Both the position numbers and the translations under genes were made by a program. A model generated the notes under the pieces. The model did not search any database and was not told the origin of the DNA. It was given only the letters and a program-made list of their open reading frames with translations. A stretch of DNA of 64,000 nucleotides from Streptomyces sp. MUM 2J. Lineage in GTDB: Bacteria > Actinomycetota > Actinomycetes > Streptomycetales > Streptomycetaceae. The stretch is taken from assembly GCF_022414535.1 (NCBI RefSeq), contig NZ_JADWYM010000024.1, positions 45,511 through 109,510 on the forward strand, read 5' to 3'. Of the stretch, positions 25,695-32,926 are shown one piece after another. Position 1 is the first letter of the stretch. Every line of letters starts with the position of its first letter.

Positions 25695-25968
25695 CGGGAC
25701 AAGCATGGCACGCGCCACCGACAGCGCCTCCGGCCGCCGGGCGGGGCGGCTGCGGCCGGGGGCCATCGGGCCCGGCCGCTGCGGCCGCCGGACCGAGCCG
25801 CCACGGCCGCGGGGCCGACCGGCCGCGGGTGGGCGCGGCTGCGGATGGACGGCTTCGGGGCGGGGACGCCCTCAGCAGAACGGCCGTGGGTGGGGCCGCT
25901 GCGGGTGGGACGGGGGGCGGGGGCATCCGCAAGTGGACGACTTCACTCAGGCAGGTGCCCCGCTCACC

Positions 25969-26214
25969 TCACGGCTCCTCGCGCCACCCGTCCCACTCCC
26001 CCGCGAACGCGTCCAGCTCGCCGGGGTGGAACCGCCCGTCCTCGTCCCGCAGCACGACGAGCCACTGAGCATCCTCCGCATCGTCCTCGCCGGCCAGCGC
26101 GTCCCGGACGACCAGCGGCTCCTCCCGGACCCCGAACCGCTCCGCGAGCGCCTCCACGACCTCCTCCGCGGCATCGCGGTCGGGCAGCACCAGCACATGT
26201 CTCACATCACTCAC
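25969..26214 (-). CDS. Small acidic protein of unknown function
   Basis: Unrecognised protein of about 81 residues, strongly acidic (LPDRDAAEEVVEALAERF, GEDDAEDAQWLVVLRDEDG). It has a predicted beta-alpha-beta layout, somewhat like RraB or ACT-type small domains, and ends GELDAFAGEWDGWREEP. I start at a GTG (SDVRHVLVL follows); an ATG six codons upstream is also possible. Codon bias fits a real gene. It lies between holA and the acetyltransferase gene, with gaps of about 270 bases on both sides. Confidence 0.65.
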   Translation of the reverse strand: MSDVRHVLVLPDRDAAEEVVEALAERFGVREEPLVVRDALAGEDDAEDAQWLVVLRDEDGRFHPGELDAFAGEWDGWREEP

Positions 26215-26491
26215 GCCGCCATTTTCCGGCATGCCCGGTACGACGACGGACGGGCCGCCCACAGCACGCGGGCCGCCCGTCCGGCCCACCCGGACGCCGG
26301 ACCCCGTGTGCCGCCGCCCCGTGCCGGCCCCGGCCCCCCGACGGCTCCGGTGCGGTCAGCGCGCCGACCGCACCCCGGCGACCCCGGCACGCCCGGCACA
26401 GTCGCCAGCTCGCGTGTCGCCATCCCGGGTCGGCATGCCCTACGGGTCGGCATGCTCGGCGCCCTCGGCATCCCAGGCTCAAACCCGGGGA

Positions 26492-27358
26492 TCAGCCGTC
26501 GCCGTCCCGGTCCCGCACCTCCGGAACCCGGTCCAGCTCCATGCCGAACCGCTCCCGGTACACCGACAACACCTCCTCGTCACCCTCCAGTTCTCGCGTC
26601 TCACGCCCGCCGTCGGCTCCCGTCACCGTGAGCCGCCGCCCGCTGAGCGTGATCCGGCCCCCGTCCTCGGTGACCCGCGAGCACACCAGCGACTGCAGGA
26701 AGTGGGAGCGCGGGCTGGTGCTGTGCCACCAGGCGCCGGTCACGAAGTCCCCGAGCACCCGGGGCCGCAGCTCCAGCCGGTACTGCCGCACGCCGTCCCG
26801 CAGAACGTCGAGGTCGCCTCCCCCGCCCGCCCGTTCGACCCCGCCGCCTCCGTCTTCGGTATCAGCACCGGCACCGGCCGCGTCCGGTGCCGACTCCGCG
26901 ATGCGGAACACCCCGCCCGGGTCGTGCTGCTCGCCCCGGTCGGCCAGCGACAGCGGATAGTGGCTGTGCGCCCCGAACCCGACGTCGGCCAGCCAGTCGC
27001 CTCCGTCCCGCGTCCGCACCCGCAGCGCGAGATGGTCGTACGGGACACCGAGCCTCCCGGCCTCCCCGTACACCCGCGCCGCGAGCAGCGACACCTCGAA
27101 GCCCAGGGCGGCGAGCAACGCCCCGAACGCGCCGTTCAGTTCGTAGCAGAATCCGCCGCGGCGGGCGGCCACCAGCTTGTCCACCAGGTGCTTGTCGTCC
27201 AGCACGATCTCCTCACCGAGGTGGACCGACAGGTTCTCGAAGGGGACGGTGAGCAGATGGCGCAGGTGCAGCGCGTGCAGTCCCTCACTGGTGGGCGGGG
27301 TGGGGGTGTCCGCGACACCCAGGCGGCGGAGGTAGGCGTCGACCTGTGCAGCGTCCAT
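26492..27358 (-). CDS. nat: Arylamine N-acetyltransferase
   Basis: Cytoplasmic acetyl-CoA-dependent NAT of 288 residues. The Cys-His-Asp triad is visible: Cys in RRGGFCYELNGAF near residue 70, His in YDHLALRV near residue 108 and Asp in WLADVGFGA near residue 123. N-terminal segments such as HLRHLLTVPFENLSVHLG are family hallmarks. In actinobacteria NATs act on arylamines and sometimes on polyketide amide bonds. The gene starts 4 bases beyond the comEC stop, so it is probably on the comEA-comEC transcript. Confidence 0.93.
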   Translation of the reverse strand: MDAAQVDAYLRRLGVADTPTPPTSEGLHALHLRHLLTVPFENLSVHLGEEIVLDDKHLVDKLVAARRGGFCYELNGAFGALLAALGFEVSLLAARVYGEAGRLGVPYDHLALRVRTRDGGDWLADVGFGAHSHYPLSLADRGEQHDPGGVFRIAESAPDAAGAGADTEDGGGGVERAGGGGDLDVLRDGVRQYRLELRPRVLGDFVTGAWWHSTSPRSHFLQSLVCSRVTEDGGRITLSGRRLTVTGADGGRETRELEGDEEVLSVYRERFGMELDRVPEVRDRDGDG

Positions 27359-27362
27359 GGCC

Positions 27363-29936
27363 TCAGTCTGCCGCCACCCGCAGTCCTCCGTCCGCCCCCG
27401 TGACGGCCAGCGTCCCGTCCCGGTCCGTGCGCAGCACCGCCGCCCCCTGGGCCCGCAGGGCCGCGACCGTGCCCGGCGCCGGATGGCCGTAGGGGTTGTC
27501 CGCCCCGCAGGAGATGAGGGCCAGCCGGGGCGCCACCAGGCGTATCAGGCCGGCGTTCTGGTAGGCCGAGCCGTGATGGGCCACTTTCAGCACGTCCACA
27601 CGGCTCATCACCGCAGCCGCCGGCGACCTCAGCAGCGCCTGCTGGGCCGGGGGTTCGAGGTCGCCCAGGAGCAGCATGCGCAGCCCGGCCGACCGCACGA
27701 GCATGGCGACGCTGGCGTCGTTCGGTCCCTCCAGCGCCTCGGTGGCCCCCGGGCTGCCGGGCGGCCACAGCACCTGCCAGTCGACGCCCGAGGCCCGCCG
27801 TCGCTCCCCGGCCGCGGCCCGGGTGAGCGGGATGTTCCGTCGCGCCGCCTCCTTTCTGACGAACCGCACCTGGTCCTCGGGCTCTTCGAACCCGGTCGTC
27901 TCGATCGCGCCGACCTGGCGTCCGTGCAGGACGCCGGGGAGCCCGGCCACGTGGTCGGCGTGGTAGTGGGTCAGCACGACGAGCGGGATCCGGGTGATGG
28001 CCAGCCGGCGCAGGCAGCGGTCGACACGGCCCGGCTCGGGGCCCGCGTCCACGACCACTCCCGTGTGCGCGCCGGCCGCGAGCACGACCGCGTCCCCCTG
28101 CCCCACGTCGCACATCACCAGCCGCCAGCCGGGCGGCGGCCAGCCCGTGACGACCCGGGCGAGCGGCGGCGGCTGCACGACCGCGAGCAGGAGCAGCACC
28201 CCGCAGGCGCCGCACAGCCAGGGACGGCCGGGCAGCAGCCGGCGTCCGGCGAGCACGACGGCCAGGGTGGCGAGGGTGAGCAGCAGTGCGCCCGTCCAGC
28301 CGCCGGGCCAGTCCACGGCCCCGCCGGGCAGCGCGGCACCGGTCCGGGCGATCCCGGCGATCCAACCGGCGGGCCAGCCCGCGCACCAGGCGAGCGCCTC
28401 CGCCACCGGCATCACCACCGGCGCGCACGCCAGCGCGGCGAAGCCGAGCACCGTGGCCGGCGCGACCGCGACCTCCGCGAGGAGGTTGCAGGGCACCGCG
28501 ACCAGGCTGACCCGCGCGGACAGCAGCGCGACGACGGGAGCGCACACGGCCTGCGCCGCTCCCGCCGCGGCCAGCGCCTCCGCCAGCCGGGCCGGCACCC
28601 CGCGACGCCGCAGGGCGGCGCTCCAGCGCGGTGCCAGCGTGAGCAGGGCACCGGTGGCCAGCACGGACAGCAGGAAGCCGTAACTGCGGGCCATCCAGGG
28701 GTCGTACAGCACCAGCAGCAGCACCGCCGTCGCCAGCGCCGGGAGGAGCGACCTGCGTCGTCCCGTGGCCAGCGCGAGCAGCGCGACGCCCGCGCAGGCC
28801 GCCGCCCGCAGCACACTCGGGTCGGGCCGGCACACGAGTACGAACGCCAGCGTGAGCATCCCGCCGAGCAGTGCCGTCGTGCGCAGGGTGAGGCCCATGC
28901 GGGGTGCGGCACCGCGGCGCTCGGCCCGCTGGGCGAGCCCGGGCGGCCCCAGCAGCAGGGCGAGGACGAGGGTGAGGTTGCTCCCGGAGACCGCCAGCAC
29001 GTGCGCGAGGTCCGTCTCCCGGAACGCCTCGCCGAGCTCCGGTGTGATGCGCGCGGTGTCCCCCACGACCAGCCCGGGCAGCAGCGCCCGCGCATCCCCC
29101 GGCAGCCCGTCGGTCGCCTCCCGCAGCCCGGCCCGCAGTCGCCCCGCGAGCCGCTGCGGCCCCGACGGCCGCTGCACCACGTGCGGGGGCGTCGCGCCCC
29201 GGACCCGCAGCACGGCCGCGATCCGGTCGCCGGTCACGGCGGGCGGAGCCAGCCGGCCCGTCACCCGCAGCCGTGTCGTCGGCAGCAGCCGCAGCCATCG
29301 CGAGCGCTCCGGCGCGCCGTCCGTCCCCCCGGCCCCGCCTCCCCGGGCCGGGACGATCACCAGAACCGGGGTCCTGGTCGCCACGGGTGCTCCGCCGTGG
29401 TGCTGGACGTCCCGTACCTCCGCCTCCAGCACCACCGAGGGCGGGGCCGCGCGGTCGCCCGTGACCCGGGGCCGGGTGGGCCGGGGGTCGGAGACGACCT
29501 CCACCTCGGCGGTCACGGTGGCGTACCGGCGGGCCAGCTCCGGTACCGGTCCCCGGCTCAGGTCCGCTCCGTGCAGCCCGGCCGAGGCGGCAGCGGCGGC
29601 GGCGCAGAGCAGCACGGCGGCGGCCGTGGCCCGCGGCCACCCGCTCCGCCGCGGCCCGGGGGGATCGGGGGGCCGGCGTCGCCGGGCCGTCATCAGCACG
29701 GCGGCGGCAGCGAGGCAGACGACGACGGCGGCGGTGACCACAGGCTGTGGGGCGTCGAGTGCGAGGGCCGCCGCGGCCCAGGCTGCCAGTGCGGGCGGCA
29801 CCAGTCTGAGGTCCGCCGGCCCCTCCTGCCGCGGGTGTGCCGCGCCGAGTCGGCTGCCGGCGGCGAGGTGCACGTCGTGCCGCCTGGCGGGCGGCGCCGG
29901 TGCGGTGCGTGCGGCGTCGTCCTCGCTCCCGCTCAC
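27363..29936 (-). CDS. comEC: ComEC/Rec2 DNA-channel protein
   Basis: Large integral membrane protein (857 residues) of the ComEC family, the inner-membrane channel for single-stranded DNA in naturally competent bacteria. After an N-terminal set of hydrophobic helices and an OB-like region (around 100-250), the Competence domain contains DLAHVLAVSGSNLTLVLAL near residue 315 and many membrane spans. The C-terminal metallo-beta-lactamase-fold domain keeps LTHYHADHVAGLPGVLHG near residue 660 and LKVAHHGSAYQN near residue 785, a likely nuclease site. The GTG start overlaps the comEA stop (GTGA). Natural transformation is not established in Streptomyces to my knowledge. Confidence 0.93.
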   Translation of the reverse strand: MSGSEDDAARTAPAPPARRHDVHLAAGSRLGAAHPRQEGPADLRLVPPALAAWAAAALALDAPQPVVTAAVVVCLAAAAVLMTARRRRPPDPPGPRRSGWPRATAAAVLLCAAAAAASAGLHGADLSRGPVPELARRYATVTAEVEVVSDPRPTRPRVTGDRAAPPSVVLEAEVRDVQHHGGAPVATRTPVLVIVPARGGGAGGTDGAPERSRWLRLLPTTRLRVTGRLAPPAVTGDRIAAVLRVRGATPPHVVQRPSGPQRLAGRLRAGLREATDGLPGDARALLPGLVVGDTARITPELGEAFRETDLAHVLAVSGSNLTLVLALLLGPPGLAQRAERRGAAPRMGLTLRTTALLGGMLTLAFVLVCRPDPSVLRAAACAGVALLALATGRRRSLLPALATAVLLLVLYDPWMARSYGFLLSVLATGALLTLAPRWSAALRRRGVPARLAEALAAAGAAQAVCAPVVALLSARVSLVAVPCNLLAEVAVAPATVLGFAALACAPVVMPVAEALAWCAGWPAGWIAGIARTGAALPGGAVDWPGGWTGALLLTLATLAVVLAGRRLLPGRPWLCGACGVLLLLAVVQPPPLARVVTGWPPPGWRLVMCDVGQGDAVVLAAGAHTGVVVDAGPEPGRVDRCLRRLAITRIPLVVLTHYHADHVAGLPGVLHGRQVGAIETTGFEEPEDQVRFVRKEAARRNIPLTRAAAGERRRASGVDWQVLWPPGSPGATEALEGPNDASVAMLVRSAGLRMLLLGDLEPPAQQALLRSPAAAVMSRVDVLKVAHHGSAYQNAGLIRLVAPRLALISCGADNPYGHPAPGTVAALRAQGAAVLRTDRDGTLAVTGADGGLRVAAD

Positions 29937-31057
29937 GGCCGCACCAGGTTCCGCAGATCGGCGAAGCGGCGCTCACCGATGCCGTTGACCTCGCGCAGTT
30001 CGTCCACCGAGCGGAAACCGCCGTGCCGGGTGCGGTAGTCCACGATGTGCCGTGCCAGCACGGGGCCCACACCCGGGAGCGTGTCGAGCTGGTCCACGGT
30101 GGCGGTGTTGAGTGGCACGGGGGCCACGGGCACCGCGGGCACCATGGGACCGCCCGGCGGGGTGCCCGCGCCCGTGCCGGTCACCGGGGCCGGCGCGCCC
30201 ACGATCACCTGCTCCCCGTCTGCGAGGAAGCGGGCACGGTTCAGGCCCGTCAGGTCGGTGCCGGGACGCACCCCGCCCGCGGCGTCGAGGGCGTCGGCCA
30301 CCCGGGAGCCGGCCGGCAGGCGGTGGATCCCCGGGCGGCGGACCTTGCCGGCGACGTCCACGACGATCTCCGCTCCGGCCACGGCACCTGGTGCACCGTT
30401 CTGCGCGCCACCCGGTCGTCCCGCCCCCGCGCCGGGGCCGAGGGCGTGGTCCGGGCCGTTCCCGGCCGGGGTGCCCGCCGGAGCGCTCGTGTCACCTGTG
30501 TGCTCCGTGCCGTAGGGGGCCGTCGCCGCCCGGACCACCTCCGGGGCCCGTACGGGCCGGGTCCGCCCGGTCCAGAAGTGCTGAGCCGCGAAGGCGACGG
30601 CGGCGGCGAGCAGCACGGCGAGCGCGATCACGCTTCTGCGTTCCAGCCCGCATCGTGCCTGGACCCATAGGGGCATCCGCTCCCGCAGCGCCACTCCTGC
30701 GCGCGCCCGCCACGATCCCGCGGCGGGGGCCACCGGGCCGGTGCCGGTGTCCGTCGGCGCGGGCGACCCCGGGTGACCGGTCCCGGCGGTCCGCGTTACG
30801 CCCGGAGGCGGTCCCGCGCCCGATTCGCTTCCGGGGTCGGCGCGTTGGCGCCCGTCGCAGGCGTGTCGGCTCTCCTCCCCGCCATGCCGGGCGAGGAGCG
30901 CCTCCGCGCGCCGCCTGAGGTCCTCGGCCGGCGCGCGGCGCTGCCGGGTGTGGCCGCGACCGGGCGGGCGGCGGTGGCGGACGCGGCTGTCGGAGGCGGG
31001 CTCACGGCCCGGTCCGCTGGTGGCGGCTGCTGTGCGCGAGCGTGATCGAAGTGCCAT
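29933..31057 (-). CDS. comEA: ComEA-like helix-hairpin-helix DNA-binding protein
   Basis: Membrane-anchored DNA-binding protein of about 374 residues. A basic, disordered cytoplasmic N-terminus precedes one membrane span (SVIALAVLLAAAVAFAAQHF, near residue 165). An SLBB domain follows (VVDVAGKVRRPGIHRLPAG, near residue 235). The C-terminal double helix-hairpin-helix has NTATVDQLDTLPGVGPVLA and VDELREVNGIGERRFADLRN. The N-terminal extension is much longer than in Bacillus ComEA. I start at the ATG at 31057; a GTG lies six codons upstream. It overlaps comEC by 4 bases. Confidence 0.9.
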   Translation of the reverse strand: MALRSRSRTAAATSGPGREPASDSRVRHRRPPGRGHTRQRRAPAEDLRRRAEALLARHGGEESRHACDGRQRADPGSESGAGPPPGVTRTAGTGHPGSPAPTDTGTGPVAPAAGSWRARAGVALRERMPLWVQARCGLERRSVIALAVLLAAAVAFAAQHFWTGRTRPVRAPEVVRAATAPYGTEHTGDTSAPAGTPAGNGPDHALGPGAGAGRPGGAQNGAPGAVAGAEIVVDVAGKVRRPGIHRLPAGSRVADALDAAGGVRPGTDLTGLNRARFLADGEQVIVGAPAPVTGTGAGTPPGGPMVPAVPVAPVPLNTATVDQLDTLPGVGPVLARHIVDYRTRHGGFRSVDELREVNGIGERRFADLRNLVRP

Positions 31058-31205
31058 GCCATGAGGATCGGGCACGGACCGCCGCCGCGATGATCTTGCT
31101 TGTTTTCCGTGGACGAGGGCCTGGTTGTGGACAACTTCGCCACCCGCACGGGTGATCCGCCGTCCGGGCTGCCGCCCCGGGAGGCTCCCTCGGCGGAGCC
31201 CGCGT

Positions 31206-32051
31206 TCACCGCGAGGAGACGACGGCCCCCAGCAGCCCCGGCCCCGTGTGTGCCCCGATCACCGCGCCGACCTCGCTCACGTGCAGGTCGGCCAGGCCCG
31301 GTACCCGCTCCCGCAGGCGGTCCGCGAGGGCAGTGGCCCGGTCGGGGGCGGCGAGGTGGTGGACGGCGATGTCGACGGGAGCCGCGCCGGCGCGGTCGGC
31401 CACCAGTTCCTCCAGGCGTGCGATCGCCTTCGACGCCGTACGGACCTTCTCCAGCGGCTCGATCCGGCCCTTCTCCAGTTGCAGCAGCGGCTTCACCGCC
31501 AGGGCCGAGCCGAGCAGTGCCTGGGCCGCCCCGATCCGGCCGCCGCGGCGCAGGTAGTCGAGGGTGTCGACGTAGAAGTAGGCGAAGGTGCCGGCGGCGC
31601 GTTTCTCCGCGGCCGTGACGGCCTCGTCCAGCGTGCCCCCCGTCTGCGCCGCCTCGGCAGCGGCCAGCGCGCAGAAGCCGAGCGCCATGGCGATCATCCC
31701 GGTGTCGACGACCCGCACCGGCACCGGCGCCTCCCGGGCGGCGGCGACCGCCGCGTCGTAGGTGCCGGACAGCTCGGCCGACAGATGCAGGGAGACGATG
31801 CCGGTGGCCCCGGCGTCGGCGACCTTGCGGTAGGTCTCCGCGAACAGCTGGGGGCTGGGCCGTGAGGTGGTGACGGGGCGTCGCTTCTGCAGCGCCTGGG
31901 CCAGGGAACGGGTCGAGATCTCGGTGCCCTCTTCGAGTGCCCGGTCGCCGAGCACGACGGTCAGGGGCACCGCGGTGATGCCGTGGCGCTCCATCGTCCG
32001 CGGCGGCAGGTAGGCCGTTGAATCGGTGACGATCGCGACATGGCGGGACAT
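31206..32051 (-). CDS. DegV family fatty-acid-binding protein
   Basis: 281-residue DegV-type protein. In Firmicutes such proteins (FakB) present fatty acids to a kinase. The start HVAIVTDSTAYLPPRTMERH and the lipid-site segments TSRPSPQLFAETYRKV near residue 68 and ATGIVSLHLSAELSGTYDAAV near residue 85 are typical. There is no fakA-type gene in the window, so fatty-acid activation is only a family-based guess. The ATG is clear, though without a strong Shine-Dalgarno sequence. Confidence 0.88.
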   Translation of the reverse strand: MSRHVAIVTDSTAYLPPRTMERHGITAVPLTVVLGDRALEEGTEISTRSLAQALQKRRPVTTSRPSPQLFAETYRKVADAGATGIVSLHLSAELSGTYDAAVAAAREAPVPVRVVDTGMIAMALGFCALAAAEAAQTGGTLDEAVTAAEKRAAGTFAYFYVDTLDYLRRGGRIGAAQALLGSALAVKPLLQLEKGRIEPLEKVRTASKAIARLEELVADRAGAAPVDIAVHHLAAPDRATALADRLRERVPGLADLHVSEVGAVIGAHTGPGLLGAVVSSR

Positions 32052-32123
32052 GAGCTGGAGGTTACCTGTCGTACCGCTCCGGCGGCAGCCCGACCCCGCC
32101 CACCCGGGGCGGGCGTGGCCGGA

Positions 32124-32786
32124 TCACGATGTGCTCTCGGGACGGGGCTTCTTCTGCCAGGAGTACGTCGTGCGGGGAGTCGGCGGGGTGACGGCGGGAC
32201 GGGCCGGTTCCCCGGGCAGCGGGGAGGACGGCGGCGGTTCCGGGGCCGTCCAGTGGCGCAGGGCGCCGGCCTCCACGTCGATCTGGGCGCTCAGGGCGTC
32301 GAGGTCGTCGTCGGCGAAGCGGTGGGCCCGGTCGCGTGCCGCCCAGCGCAGCGAGTCCGCCGATCGCGTGATGCGCTCGGTGCGTTCGCGCAGGGCGGGC
32401 AGCAGCCGGGAGAGCGCCAGACGGTCCGGTTCCGTCTCCAGGCGCCTGAGTTCGTCGTCGAGTTCGCGCCCGTGCAGGCTGAGCCGCTCGAACAGACCCA
32501 GGGACTCCTTCAGGGACGCGTCGCCGCTCACACCCGCGTGCAGCGCGTCCTGGGTGGCGCGCATCGAGGTGCGCAGGGCGAGGCGGAGCTGCGCGATCTC
32601 GCCCGCGGGGCCGGGCTGGGTGAGCGACTTGGCGCGCAGCGTGTGATCCTCGACGGTGCGCCGGGCCTGGGTGAGGGTGCGGTCCACACCGCGCCTGGCG
32701 GCGCCGATCGCCTTGGCCGTGACGTACACGCCGAGGCCCACGAAGAGAACGAAGAGCAGGGCGAAGACGGCGACAACCACTTCCAC
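32124..32786 (-). CDS. Single-pass membrane protein with coiled cytoplasmic region
   Basis: Unrecognised protein of 220 residues. It opens with one membrane span (VVVAVFALLFVLFVGLGVYV, residues 4-23). A long, charged, heptad-like helical stretch follows from about 30 to 165 (for example GRELDDELRRLETEPDRLAL), then a Pro-rich tail ending KKPRPESTS. It may be an envelope scaffold. The GTG start is well supported by GGAGGAGGAG with a 4-base spacer; a longer upstream extension would run through the leuS terminator. It lies just downstream of leuS. Confidence 0.8.
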   Translation of the reverse strand: MEVVVAVFALLFVLFVGLGVYVTAKAIGAARRGVDRTLTQARRTVEDHTLRAKSLTQPGPAGEIAQLRLALRTSMRATQDALHAGVSGDASLKESLGLFERLSLHGRELDDELRRLETEPDRLALSRLLPALRERTERITRSADSLRWAARDRAHRFADDDLDALSAQIDVEAGALRHWTAPEPPPSSPLPGEPARPAVTPPTPRTTYSWQKKPRPESTS

Positions 32787-32842
32787 GGCACTCCTCCTCC
32801 GGCCCGCGGCACCCGCCGCGCCGCTCTTCCAAGGTAAACGCA

Positions 32843-32885
32843 ACGGGCAGGTTCGGGGTTCCACCGGAACCCCGAACCTGCCCGT
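32843..32885 (-). terminator. Strong terminator after leuS
   Basis: A perfect 20-bp stem (ACGGGCAGGTTCGGGGTTCC with its complement) closes on a 3-base ACC loop, 42 bases past the leuS stop. It is followed on the minus strand by TGCGTTTACC. It should end leuS transcription cleanly before the membrane protein gene. Confidence 0.88.
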
Positions 32886-32926
32886 AGGGGACTACCCCGA
32901 GCCGGACACCGGCCCGCCCCGACCGC

